In this document: positions 55,075-63,373 of the stretch, in pieces
How positions within the stretch are numbered: position 1 is the stretch's first letter
How the letters are laid out: every line of letters begins with the position of its first letter
Origin: Clavibacter michiganensis
GTDB taxonomy: Bacteria; Actinomycetota; Actinomycetes; Actinomycetales; Microbacteriaceae
NCBI RefSeq assembly: GCF_016907085.1
Contig: NZ_JAFBBJ010000001.1
Span: forward strand, 806,001 to 870,000
Direction of reading: 5' to 3'
Length of the DNA: 64,000 nucleotides
Program-made: the position numbers and the translations under genes
Notes under the pieces: generated by a model
Databases searched by the model: none
Seen by the model: the letters and a program-made list of their open reading frames with translations, nothing else
What the model was told of the DNA's origin: nothing

Positions 55075-55713
55075 TCACGTGGCTGTGCCTGCCGGGGCCT
55101 CGTCCGCGTCGCCGGCCTCGCGGCGGGTGGGATCCGCGCCTCCGCTCAGGCTGTCCCAGGCGGCCACGGGATCCTCGCGCGGGACGATCCCGCGGGCGGG
55201 CGCCTGGTCGGGCGCGTCGTACCGGGACCGGCGGGTGGGCCAGCGCGGCCCGGTGACCGCCACGAAGAGGCCCGTGAGCGCGGACGCGATGCCCGCGACC
55301 AGCGTGACCGGACCCCAGGGGGTCGTGCTCCATCCGTCGACGAGCGCCGCCACGGCCGACGAGCCCGCGACGCCCGTGGCGGTCGTGACCGCGGCCTCGC
55401 CCGCCTGGACGGGCCCCGCGGTCGCGGCGAAGGCCGTGATCGCCACCGTCACGCCGATGAGCGCCTGCAGGATCCCGAGCACCACGCGCAGCACGCGCCC
55501 CGCGATGGCGAGCGCGCCGGCGAGGGCGAGGCTCGACAGCGCGAGGGCGCTGAGGGCGGGGGCGGCGACGCTGCCCGCGACGGGCACGAGCGCGGGGGCC
55601 TGGCCGCCGATGCGGAGCGTCGACCAGTCCTGCGACCAGCCGAGGAAGGTGGCGGCGCTCGTGGCGAGGACGAGCAGGAGGGCGAGGGACTTCGTGCGGC
55701 GGGTGACGCGCAT
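55075..55713 (-). CDS. Trp biosynthesis-associated membrane protein
   Basis: A 212-residue protein with four membrane helices (near residues 8-25, 42-63, 68-90 and 128-150). It matches the actinobacterial Trp-associated membrane protein family, whose second helix region begins with GWSQDWSTL-like sequence. The C-terminal tail is soluble and charged. Its ATG shares a base with the trpE stop (TGATG), so it is coupled to trpE. The function is unknown; linkage to trp genes is the only clue. Confidence 0.88.
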   Translation of the reverse strand: MRVTRRTKSLALLLVLATSAATFLGWSQDWSTLRIGGQAPALVPVAGSVAAPALSALALSSLALAGALAIAGRVLRVVLGILQALIGVTVAITAFAATAGPVQAGEAAVTTATGVAGSSAVAALVDGWSTTPWGPVTLVAGIASALTGLFVAVTGPRWPTRRSRYDAPDQAPARGIVPREDPVAAWDSLSGGADPTRREAGDADEAPAGTAT

Positions 55714-57272
55714 CAGCGCACGCGCCGCATGGCCTCGGCGACGGCGACCGCGCGGAGCGGCGCGGCGGCCTTGTTCTGCGACTCGAGGTACTCGGCGTCC
55801 GGGTCGGAGTCGGCGACCATGCCACCGCCGGCCTGCACGTGCGCGATGCCGTCGACGATGGTGGCCGTGCGGATCGCGATGGCGAGGTCGGCGTCGCCCG
55901 CGAAGTCGAAGTAGCCCACCACTCCCCCGTACACGCCGCGCTGGGCGGGCTCGAGCTCGTCGATGATCTGCAGCGCCCGCGGCTTGGGCGCCCCCGAGAG
56001 CGTGCCGGCCGGGAAGGTGGCCCGGAAGACGTCGATGCTCGAGACGCCGGGCCGCAGCGTGCCCTCGACCGAGCTGACGAGGTGCATGATGTGGCTGAAG
56101 CGCTCGACGCGCATGAACTCGGTGACCTCGACGGATCCCGGGGCGCACGCCTTCAGCATGTCGTTGCGCGCGAGGTCCACCAGCATGAGGTGCTCGGCGC
56201 GCTCCTTCGGGTCGGCGAGGAGCGACTCCTCGTGCGCCACGTCCTCCTCCACGGTCGCGCCGCGCGGGCGGGATCCCGCGATGGGGTGCATGTAGACGTG
56301 GTCGTCGGTGACGGTGACGAGCGCCTCGGGCGAGGACCCGACGATGGAGTACGGCTTCCCGTCCGCGTCCTCGAGGGTGAGCAGGTACATGTACGGGCTC
56401 GGGTTGAGCACGCGCAGGATGCGGTAGACGTCGATCGGCTCGGCCGTGGTCGGCTGGTCGAACCGCTGCGAGACGACGACCTGGAAGACGTCGCCCTCGT
56501 GGATGTGGTGCTTGCTGCGGGCGATGGCCTCGTGGAAGTCGGCGGGCTCGGTGCGGAGCGTCGCGGACGGCTGCGCCTGGAGGTCGACCTCCGCGAGGAA
56601 GGTCTCGGACGGACGGGCGAGGTCGGCCTGCATGCGGTCGAGGCGCGCCTGCGCGCCGGCCCACATGGCGTCCGCGTCGTCCACGCCGTCGTTGAGGGCG
56701 GTCGCGACGAGCGTGACGGTGCCGCGGCGGTGGTCGAGCACCGCGAGCTCGGAGACGAAGCTGAGCGCCTGGCCAGGTACGGGCACCTCGGCCGGCGGGC
56801 GGTCGGGCAGACGCTCGATCTGCCGCACGGCCTCCCAGCCGATGAAGCCGACCAGGCCGCCGGTGAGGGGCGGGAGGCCCGGGATGCGCGGCGTCTCCCA
56901 GCGCGCGTAGAGCGCCGCGAGGGCGGCGAGCGGGCCGTCGGGAGCGTCGTCGCCGAGGGCGCGGCGCGCGTCCATCCCGTAGTCGAGCCAGCGCGCGGAG
57001 TCGCCCTGCTGGGTGAGGACGCCGAACGACGAGACGCCGACGAACGAGAAGCGCGTCCAGATGCCGCCCTGGCCGGCGGACTCGAGCAGGAAGCTGCCCG
57101 GGCGGCCGGCGGTGAGCTTGCGGTGCACGCCGACGGGCGTCTCGCCGTCCGCGAAGACCTCGCGGAGCACGGGGATCACGCGGTGGTCGGCGGCCAGGGT
57201 GCCGAACGCCTCCCGCGTGGTGGTGCCGGGTGCGGGGACGGACGGCGCGGCGGGGCGCGGGGACTCGCTCAT
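55713..57272 (-). CDS. trpE: Anthranilate synthase component I
   Basis: A 519-residue chorismate-using enzyme. The N-terminal [12 protein letters not shown] contains the LLES feedback motif that binds tryptophan. The catalytic C-terminal half has [20 protein letters not shown], the GSSPEALV motif, and [17 protein letters not shown] near residue 416-432. It supplies anthranilate; the amidotransferase TrpG is not in the window. It overlaps hisI by four bases. Confidence 0.95.
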   Translation of the reverse strand: MSESPRPAAPSVPAPGTTTREAFGTLAADHRVIPVLREVFADGETPVGVHRKLTAGRPGSFLLESAGQGGIWTRFSFVGVSSFGVLTQQGDSARWLDYGMDARRALGDDAPDGPLAALAALYARWETPRIPGLPPLTGGLVGFIGWEAVRQIERLPDRPPAEVPVPGQALSFVSELAVLDHRRGTVTLVATALNDGVDDADAMWAGAQARLDRMQADLARPSETFLAEVDLQAQPSATLRTEPADFHEAIARSKHHIHEGDVFQVVVSQRFDQPTTAEPIDVYRILRVLNPSPYMYLLTLEDADGKPYSIVGSSPEALVTVTDDHVYMHPIAGSRPRGATVEEDVAHEESLLADPKERAEHLMLVDLARNDMLKACAPGSVEVTEFMRVERFSHIMHLVSSVEGTLRPGVSSIDVFRATFPAGTLSGAPKPRALQIIDELEPAQRGVYGGVVGYFDFAGDADLAIAIRTATIVDGIAHVQAGGGMVADSDPDAEYLESQNKAAAPLRAVAVAEAMRRVR

Positions 57273-57667
57273 GGGGTGGGCCCTTCGTCGGCGGCCGGGC
57301 GCGCGCCCGTGACGGGGTGGAGGTGATCGGCGTCGAAGCAGGTGCGCGTGCCGGTGTGGCAGGCCACTCCTACCTGGTCGACCTGGACGAGGACCGTGTC
57401 GCCGTCGCAGTCGAGGGCCGCGTCGCGGACGTACTGGCCGTGTCCCGACGTGTCGCCCTTCCGCCAGTACTCGCTCCGGGAGCGCGACCAGAAGGTGACG
57501 CGGCCCGTGGTGAGCGTGCGGCGGAGGGCCTCGCGGTCCATGTAGCCGAGCATGAGCACCTCGCGCGTGTCGTGCTGCTGGATCACGGCGGGCAGGAGCC
57601 CGTCGTCGGCGAAGGACGCGCGCGCGAGGATGCCGTCGACGTCGGGGACGGACGCTGCTGCGCTCAT
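57269..57667 (-). CDS. hisI: Phosphoribosyl-AMP cyclohydrolase
   Basis: A 132-residue single-domain HisI, which opens the purine ring in the third step of histidine synthesis. Family motifs are [16 protein letters not shown] near residue 37, [18 protein letters not shown] near 59-76, and the metal-binding [11 protein letters not shown] near 100-110. HisE is separate (59349-59612), as in other actinobacteria. Its ATG overlaps the hisF stop. Confidence 0.96.
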   Translation of the reverse strand: MSAAASVPDVDGILARASFADDGLLPAVIQQHDTREVLMLGYMDREALRRTLTTGRVTFWSRSRSEYWRKGDTSGHGQYVRDAALDCDGDTVLVQVDQVGVACHTGTRTCFDADHLHPVTGARPAADEGPTP

Positions 57668-58458
57668 CGTCGGACCACCTGACCGGCGTCGTGGAGGGCG
57701 CCCTTGACGTCGCCGATCGTGAACCGGCGGGAGTGGAAGACGCTCGCGGCGAGCACGGCGTCGGCGCCGGCCTCGATCGCGGGCGCGAAGTGGTCGAGCT
57801 CGCCCGCGCCGCCCGAGGCGATGACGGGCACGCGGCTCGCGGCGCGCATGGCGGCCACGAGCTCGAGGTCGAAGCCGTCGCGCGTCCCGTCGGCGTCGAT
57901 GGAGTTGACGAGCAGCTCGCCCGCGCCGCGCTCGACGGCCTCGCGGGCCCAGGCGACCGCGTCGATGGTCGTGCGCGTGCGTCCGCCGTGGGTGGTGACG
58001 ACGAAGCCGGACGCCGTGTCGCCGCGCGTCACGTCGAGCGAGAGCACGCAGACCTGCGCGCCGAACCGGTCGGCGATCTCACCGACGAGGTCGGGGCGCG
58101 CGATGGCCGCGCTGTTGACGCCGATCTTGTCGGCGCCGCTCGCGAGCAGGCGCGCGACGTCGTCGGCGCTGCGCACTCCCCCGCCCACCGTCAGCGGGAT
58201 GAAGACCTGCTCGGCGGTGGCGCTCACGACGTCGTACATCGTCGAGCGGTCCTCGACCGTGGCCGTGACGTCGAGGAAGGTGAGCTCGTCGGCGCCCTGC
58301 TCGTAGTAGAGGCGCGCGAGCTCGACGGGATCGCCCGCGTCCTGCAGGTCGAGGAAGTTGACGCCCTTGACGACGCGCCCGGCGGCCACGTCGAGGCAGG
58401 GGATGACGCGGACGGCGAGCTGCGCGGCGGGCTCGGCGACGGATCCAGCGGGTGCCAC
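57664..58458 (-). CDS. hisF: Imidazole glycerol phosphate synthase, cyclase subunit
   Basis: A 264-residue TIM barrel enzyme. [17 protein letters not shown] near residue 17 holds the first catalytic aspartate (D of CLDV), and [16 protein letters not shown] near 172 the second. TVGGGVRS and [10 protein letters not shown] bind phosphate. Its glutaminase partner HisH is not in the window. The GTG at 58458 gives a 16-residue N-terminal extension before the fold; two bases separate it from hisG. Confidence 0.95.
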   Translation of the reverse strand: MAPAGSVAEPAAQLAVRVIPCLDVAAGRVVKGVNFLDLQDAGDPVELARLYYEQGADELTFLDVTATVEDRSTMYDVVSATAEQVFIPLTVGGGVRSADDVARLLASGADKIGVNSAAIARPDLVGEIADRFGAQVCVLSLDVTRGDTASGFVVTTHGGRTRTTIDAVAWAREAVERGAGELLVNSIDADGTRDGFDLELVAAMRAASRVPVIASGGAGELDHFAPAIEAGADAVLAASVFHSRRFTIGDVKGALHDAGQVVRR

Positions 58459-58460
58459 GG

Positions 58461-59300
58461 TCAGATCCGGGCGGCGTGGATGGGGCTGACGAGGATGGCG
58501 CGCGCGCCCACCTCGTGCAGGCGGTCCATGATCTGGTTCGTGTCGTCGCGCGGCACCATCGAGCGCACCGCGACCCACGCGGGGTCCTGCAGCGGCGAGA
58601 TGGTGGGCGACTCGATGCCCGGCGTGATGGCCGTGGCGGCGTCGAGCAGGTCGAGCGGCACGTCGTAGTCCATGAGCACGTAGCGGCGCGCGACGAGGAC
58701 TCCCTCGAGGCGGCGCAGCAGCGTGGCGGCGCCCGGCTTCTCCTCTGCGCCGGAGATGAGGACGGCGGTGGAGCGGAGGATCACGGGGCCGAAGATCTCG
58801 AGCCCGGCCTTCCGCAGCGTCGTGCCCGTCTCCACCACGTCGGCGATGGCGTCGGCGACGCCCAGCTGGATGGCGGACTCGACCGCGCCGTCGAGGCGGA
58901 TGAGCTGCGCCTCGACGCCGTGCTCGCGGAGGAAGCCGCCGACGAGGACGGGGTAGCTGGTGGCGATGCGGACGCCGGCCAGGTCGGCCAGGTCGGCGAA
59001 GCGGCCGACGGGGCCGGCGAAGCGGAACGTGGATCCCGCGAAGCCGAGCTCCGCGGTCTCGGTGGCGTCCGACGCGGAGTCGATGAGGAGGTCACGGCCG
59101 GTGATGCCGACGTCGAGCGCGCCGGATCCGACGTAGGTCGCGATGTCGCGCGGACGGAGGTAGAAGAACTCGACGTCGTTGCGCGCGTCGAGGACGTAGA
59201 GCTCCTTGGGATCACGACGGCCGGCGTACCCGGCCTCGGCGAGCATCTGGGCGGCGGTCTCGGCGAGCGAGCCCTTGTTGGGCACGGCGACACGGAGCAT
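58461..59300 (-). CDS. hisG: ATP phosphoribosyltransferase, long form
   Basis: A 279-residue HisG with the C-terminal histidine-binding regulatory domain, so it should not need His[14 protein letters not shown] at the N-terminus and [20 protein letters not shown] near 151-170 are the catalytic signature. It commits ATP to histidine synthesis. ATG 59300 matches family N-termini; GTG 59309 would add three residues. It lies 48 bases after hisE. Confidence 0.95.
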   Translation of the reverse strand: MLRVAVPNKGSLAETAAQMLAEAGYAGRRDPKELYVLDARNDVEFFYLRPRDIATYVGSGALDVGITGRDLLIDSASDATETAELGFAGSTFRFAGPVGRFADLADLAGVRIATSYPVLVGGFLREHGVEAQLIRLDGAVESAIQLGVADAIADVVETGTTLRKAGLEIFGPVILRSTAVLISGAEEKPGAATLLRRLEGVLVARRYVLMDYDVPLDLLDAATAITPGIESPTISPLQDPAWVAVRSMVPRDDTNQIMDRLHEVGARAILVSPIHAARI

Positions 59301-59348
59301 GGGGATCACTTCTTCCGATGGAGGGGACGACGCGGGTGACGGGGCGCG

Positions 59349-59612
59349 TCACAGATGTCGGCCGACGTCCTCCAGGGTGAGGCCGCGCGCGATCATCATG
59401 ACCTGCACGTGGTACAGCAGCTGCGAGATCTCCTCGGCCGTGCGGTCGTCGGACTCGTACTCCGACGCCATCCAGACCTCGGCGGCCTCCTCGACGACCT
59501 TCTTGCCGATCGCGTGCACGCCGCCGTCGAGCTCGCGGACGGTGCCGGACCCCTCGGGCCGCTCGGCGGCGATCCGGGTCAGCTCGCCGAACAGGTCATC
59601 GAAGGTCTTCAC
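59349..59612 (-). CDS. hisE: Phosphoribosyl-ATP diphosphatase
   Basis: An 87-residue all-helical MazG-like enzyme that removes diphosphate from phosphoribosyl-[21 protein letters not shown] near residues 34-51 contains the EExxE-type metal site, and [19 protein letters not shown] is the second helix pair. It starts with GTG and is first in the his-trp cluster, acting just after HisG. Confidence 0.95.
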   Translation of the reverse strand: MKTFDDLFGELTRIAAERPEGSGTVRELDGGVHAIGKKVVEEAAEVWMASEYESDDRTAEEISQLLYHVQVMMIARGLTLEDVGRHL

Positions 59613-59655
59613 GTGCTCCAGGGTACAGGCGCGCGCGATGCCCCCGGCACGACGA

Positions 59656-59690
59656 CGGGAGGCCGGGAGCGCTGCGCTCCCGGCCTCCCG
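59656..59690 (-). terminator. Strong terminator after the FKBP gene
   Basis: A 16-bp perfect stem (59656-59671 with 59675-59690) around loop CTG lies 31 bases past the FKBP stop on the minus strand. It separates that transcript from the hisE promoter. Confidence 0.85.
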
Positions 59691-59721
59691 GTGTCGTGCT
59701 GGTCGTGCGGTGGGCGAGGCG

Positions 59722-60090
59722 CTAGCCGACGCCCTGCAGGTCGATCACGAAGATCAGCGTGCGGCCGGAGAGGCGGTGGCCGCCGCCCGCGGGGCCGTAG
59801 GCGAGCTCCGGCGGGACGACGAGCTGGCGGCGTCCGCCGACCTTCATGCCGGGGATGCCCTGCTGCCAGCCGGCGATGAGGCTGCGGAGCGGGAAGCGCA
59901 CGGACTGGCCGCGGCTCCAGGAGGAGTCGAACTCCTCGCCGGACTCGAAGTCGACGCCGAGGTAGTGCACGTCGACCGTGTCGCCGGGCTGGGCCTCGGG
60001 GCCGTCGCCCACGGTGATGTCGGAGATGGTGAGCTCTGCGGGGGCCGGGCCGTCGACGGGCTCGACCTCGGGCTTCGTGGTGTCGGTCAT
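59722..60090 (-). CDS. FKBP-type peptidyl-prolyl isomerase
   Basis: A 122-residue single-domain [23 protein letters not shown] near residues 36-54 and [19 protein letters not shown] near 71-89 are the family signatures, followed by VVPPELAYG. Without a signal peptide it acts in the cytoplasm, helping proline isomerisation during folding. ATG 60090 is chosen; a TTG at 60102 would add four residues. Confidence 0.93.
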   Translation of the reverse strand: MTDTTKPEVEPVDGPAPAELTISDITVGDGPEAQPGDTVDVHYLGVDFESGEEFDSSWSRGQSVRFPLRSLIAGWQQGIPGMKVGGRRQLVVPPELAYGPAGGGHRLSGRTLIFVIDLQGVG

Positions 60091-60124
60091 GGATCCAGTC
60101 AAGCAGATCCGCGCGCGCCTCCCG

Positions 60125-60793
60125 TCAGTGCGCGTGCGTGTGCGCCTCGGCGGCCCGGCGCAGCTCGGCGATGGCCGCCTCGGGGTCGCCGCCGCGGAAG
60201 ACGCCGGATCCGGAGACGAACGTGTCGGCGCCGGCCTCGGCCGCGCGGCCGATGGTCTCGACGTCGATGCCGCCGTCGACCTGGAGCCACACGTCGTGGC
60301 CGGACTCGCGGAGGCGGGAGCGGAGGGCGCGCAGCTTCGGCATGGTCTCGGGCATGAAGGACTGGCCGCCGAAGCCGGGCTCGACCGTCATCACGAGCAC
60401 CTGGTCGAACTCGTGGAGGAGGTCGAGGTAGTCGTCGACGGGCGTGCCGGGCTTCAGCGCGATGCCGGCGCGCGCGCCGATCTCCCGGAGGCGCCGCGCG
60501 AGGGCGACGGGCTCGCGCGTGGCCTCGGCGTGGAAGGTGACGCTCGCGGCGCCGGCCTCCGCGTAGCCGGGGGCCCAGCGGTCGACGTCGTCGATCATCA
60601 GGTGGATGTCGAGCGGGACCGGGGTCACCTGCTGGAGGCGCTCGACCATCGGCAGGCCGAACGTGAGGTTCGGCACGAAGTGGTTGTCCATGATGTCGAC
60701 GTGCACGAGGTCGGCGGTGGCGAGGCGCTGGATCTCGCGCTCCAGGTTCGCGAAGTCGGCGGACAGGATGCTCGGTTCGATGCGGACGGGCAT
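60125..60793 (-). CDS. rpe: Ribulose-phosphate 3-epimerase
   Basis: A 222-residue TIM barrel epimerase interconverting ribulose and xylulose 5-phosphates. RIEPSILSADFANLE at the N-terminus, VDIMDNHFVPNLTFG near residues 32-46 with the catalytic aspartate, VMTVEPGFGGQSF near 133 and VDGGIDVETIGRAAEAGAD near 172 are family motifs. It follows rsmB by 10 bases. It supplies xylulose 5-phosphate to the transketolase encoded at 12393. Confidence 0.96.
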   Translation of the reverse strand: MPVRIEPSILSADFANLEREIQRLATADLVHVDIMDNHFVPNLTFGLPMVERLQQVTPVPLDIHLMIDDVDRWAPGYAEAGAASVTFHAEATREPVALARRLREIGARAGIALKPGTPVDDYLDLLHEFDQVLVMTVEPGFGGQSFMPETMPKLRALRSRLRESGHDVWLQVDGGIDVETIGRAAEAGADTFVSGSGVFRGGDPEAAIAELRRAAEAHTHAH

Positions 60794-60803
60794 GCTCCCG
60801 ACC

Positions 60804-62285
60804 CTACCGGCGGGTCAGCAGGGCGATGAACATGGCGTCGGTGCCGTGCCGGTGCGGCCAGAGCTGCACGCTGGATCCGCGGGTCGCGGCGTCGGGGTCG
60901 GCCGCCGGCAGCTCGAGGTCGCCGTCGGCCACCTCCTGCAGCACCGCGGCCGTGTCGAGCGCGGTCACGTCCGCGTGGCGCTGGAGCGCCGCCTGCACGA
61001 TGGCGCGGGTCTCGGCGAGGTGCGGCGAGCACGTGACGTAGGCGAGGATCCCGCCGGGCGCGAGCGCGCCGATCGCGGAGTCGATGAGGCCGGCCTGCAG
61101 CGCGCCGAGGCCCGCGACGTCGCGCGGCGTCTTCCGCCAGCGCGCCTCGGGCCGGCGGCGGAGGGCGCCGAGGCCGCTGCACGGCGCGTCGAGCAGGATC
61201 CGGTCGAAGGCGCCCGGGTGCTCCTCCCCCACGGTCGTGCCGTCGAGCTCCCACACCTCGGTGTCGCCGGGGACGGCGCGGAGGGCGTCGCGGACGAGCC
61301 CGGCGCGCGCGGGGACGAGCTCGTTGGCGGTGAGCAGGGCGCCGGAGCGGCCGGCCTCCGCGGCGAGGAGCGCGGCCTTGCCGCCGGGGCCCGCGCACAG
61401 GTCGAGCCAGCGCTCGCCGGGCGTGACGGCGCGGGCGCGGCTGAGCGCGAGGGCGGCGAGCTGGGAGCCCTCGTCCTGCACGCGGACGCGGCCCTCGGCG
61501 ACGCCGGGCGCGTCCATCGGGTCGCCGCCCTCGAGGTAGGCGCCGACGGGCGAGAACGCGGCCGGCTGCTCGCCGGTCTCCTCGACCGTCGCGAGGCCCG
61601 GGAGCGCGACGAGGCTGACGGCGGGCGCGGCGTTGTCGGCGCGCAGCAGGTCCTCGAGCTCGTCGGCGCGGCCCTCGCGGGCGAGCGCCTGGCGGAGCGC
61701 GCGCAGCACCCAGAGCGGGTGGGAGTGCTCGAGCGCGAGGCGCTCGTCGTCGCTCGCGGCGCTGTCGAGCACGCGCTGGCGCCACTCGGCTGGCTCCGTG
61801 CGCGTGATGGTGCGGAGGACGCCGTTGACGAAGCCCGTGGCGGAGCGGGATCCGACCGCGCGCGCCATGTCGACGCCCTCGTTGACGGCGGCGTGCGTGG
61901 CCACGCGCATGCTGAGGAGCTGGTGGACCGAGAGGCGGAGCACGTCGAGGATCGGGGCGTCGATCGCGGTGACGGGACGGCCGGCGGCCAGCTCGACGAC
62001 GCGGTCGTAGTAGCCGGACATGCGGAGCGTGCCGTAGGTCAGCTCCGTGGCGAGCGCCGCGTCCTGGGCGGTGAGGGCCGCGCGCCGGATCTTGACGGGC
62101 AGCAGGAGGTTCGCGTACGCGTCCGACTCGCGGACCGCGCTGACGACCTCGTAGGCGACGCGGCGCGCGGGGCTGACGGACGCGGGCCCGCCGACGTCGG
62201 CGCGATCGGCGGGGCGACGGCGGTCGCCTCCCGCGGGACGGCGTCCGCCCGGTCGGCGGGCGGGGGATCCGGTGCTGTCGCTCAT
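60804..62285 (-). CDS. rsmB: 16S rRNA (cytosine 967-C5) methyltransferase RsmB
   Basis: A 493-residue protein with an N-terminal NusB-like RNA-binding domain (about residues 40-180) and a C-terminal SAM methyltransferase. LDLCAGPGGKAALLA near 300 binds SAM, DAPCSGLGALRRRPEARW near 361 contains the cysteine needed for product release, and YVTCSPHLAETR near 413 the nucleophile. The first ~35 residues are Arg/Gly/Pro-rich. Its ATG overlaps the stop of the mini-ORF at 62282-62356 (ATGA). Confidence 0.93.
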   Translation of the reverse strand: MSDSTGSPARRPGGRRPAGGDRRRPADRADVGGPASVSPARRVAYEVVSAVRESDAYANLLLPVKIRRAALTAQDAALATELTYGTLRMSGYYDRVVELAAGRPVTAIDAPILDVLRLSVHQLLSMRVATHAAVNEGVDMARAVGSRSATGFVNGVLRTITRTEPAEWRQRVLDSAASDDERLALEHSHPLWVLRALRQALAREGRADELEDLLRADNAAPAVSLVALPGLATVEETGEQPAAFSPVGAYLEGGDPMDAPGVAEGRVRVQDEGSQLAALALSRARAVTPGERWLDLCAGPGGKAALLAAEAGRSGALLTANELVPARAGLVRDALRAVPGDTEVWELDGTTVGEEHPGAFDRILLDAPCSGLGALRRRPEARWRKTPRDVAGLGALQAGLIDSAIGALAPGGILAYVTCSPHLAETRAIVQAALQRHADVTALDTAAVLQEVADGDLELPAADPDAATRGSSVQLWPHRHGTDAMFIALLTRR

Positions 62286-62335
62286 CGTGCGGTGACGTCC
62301 TTCCTCGTGACGCCGCGCCACCAGTCCGCGGCGGG
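62272..62335. repeat. Tandem duplication, copy 1
   Basis: These 64 bases match 62343-62406 with five mismatches, at a period of 71 bases. The copy spans the rsmB start codon and a degenerate copy of the 3' end of fmt. Confidence 0.9.
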
Positions 62336-62356
62336 GCGCCTTGTGCTCTCGCTCAT
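62282..62356 (-). CDS. 24-codon mini-ORF between fmt and rsmB
   Basis: A 24-residue open frame whose ATG overlaps the fmt stop and whose stop overlaps the rsmB ATG, both as ATGA. Its product starts MSEST, close to the RsmB start MSDST, and continues with PAADWWRGVTRKDVTAR, close to the Fmt C-terminus PAADWWRGVTDKDVIAR. It arose by the local duplication described in the repeat entries. Whether the peptide has a function or only carries ribosomes across the junction is unknown. Confidence 0.5.
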   Translation of the reverse strand: MSESTRRPAADWWRGVTRKDVTAR

Positions 62357-62406
62357 CGTGCGATGACGTCCTTGTCCGTGACGCCGCGCCACCAGTCCGC
62401 GGCGGG
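62343..62406. repeat. Tandem duplication, copy 2
   Basis: The partner of copy 1. It contains the true 3' end of fmt, coding for its last ~18 residues, and the start codon of the mini-ORF. Confidence 0.9.
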
Positions 62407-63270
62407 CATGGGGTTCTTGCCCGCGGGCTGCACCTGGATGAGCTCGACGGGGTGGCTGGCGGTGCCGACGGCGACGCGGCCGTCGACGGCGGCGATCGCG
62501 CCGGGCGCGAGCGGCGCGGCGTCGCGGAGGGCGGCGGCGCGGTGGATCTTGAGGCGCACGTCGTCCACGGACGTGTGCGCACCGGGCTCGGGCGTGACCC
62601 CGCGGATCCGGGCCAGCACCTCGCCGGCCGGACGCGCCCAGTCGACGCGGCCGTCCTCGATCGACGTCTTCGGCGCGAGCGTGGGCTCGCCCTCCTGCGG
62701 GCGCGCGACCGCGGTCCCGGCGGCGATCGCGTCGACCGTGCGCGCGAGGAGATCGGCGCCCTGGACCGCGAGCGCGTCGAGCACGTGGCCCGCTGTCTCG
62801 TGGTCGCCCGTGGGCCGCTCCTCCATCGCGAAGACGGGACCGGTGTCCATGCCGCGCTCGAGCTGGAAGACGCTCGCGCCCGTGACGCGCTCGCCCGCCA
62901 TGATCGACCGCTGGACGGGCGCGGCGCCGCGCCACCGGGGCAGCAGGGAGAAGTGCAGGTTGATCCAGCCCTGGGCGGGCGTGGAGAGGAGCGGCTCGCG
63001 GACGAGGCCGCCGTACGCGACGATGACGCCGAGGTCGGCCGCGACCGCGGCGATGCGGGCGGTCGCCTCGTCGTCGAGGCGGTTCACGCGGAGGGTCGGG
63101 ATCCCGAGGCGCTCGGCCTCGGCGGCGACGGGCGACGGGGTGAGCACGCGCTTCCGGCCGAGCGGGGCGTCGGCGCGCGTGACGACGAGGGCGACCTCGT
63201 GGCCGGATGTGGCGAGCAGTCGGAGCGAGGGCACGGCGGCGAGGGGCGTGCCGGCGAAGACGAGTCTCAT
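62353..63270 (-). CDS. fmt: Methionyl-tRNA formyltransferase
   Basis: A 305-residue enzyme that formylates initiator methionyl-tRNA using 10-formyl-tetrahydrofolate. MRLVFAGTPLAAVPSLRLL at the N-terminus, the active-site WINLHFSLLPRWRGAAP near residues 103-119, and a C-terminal OB-fold tRNA-binding domain ending in PAADWWRGVTDKD are present. The ATG at 63270 has GGGAGGA upstream. The neighbours priA and rsmB are its usual partners. Confidence 0.95.
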   Translation of the reverse strand: MRLVFAGTPLAAVPSLRLLATSGHEVALVVTRADAPLGRKRVLTPSPVAAEAERLGIPTLRVNRLDDEATARIAAVAADLGVIVAYGGLVREPLLSTPAQGWINLHFSLLPRWRGAAPVQRSIMAGERVTGASVFQLERGMDTGPVFAMEERPTGDHETAGHVLDALAVQGADLLARTVDAIAAGTAVARPQEGEPTLAPKTSIEDGRVDWARPAGEVLARIRGVTPEPGAHTSVDDVRLKIHRAAALRDAAPLAPGAIAAVDGRVAVGTASHPVELIQVQPAGKNPMPAADWWRGVTDKDVIAR

Positions 63271-63373
63271 TGCGGAGTCCTCCCGGGGACGGCGTGCGGG
63301 TGGTCGGGTCGTGCGGTGGAGGCGCGTGCCGGGGCGACGCGACGAGGCACGCGGGCCGGGCGGCGGCCGCGGA

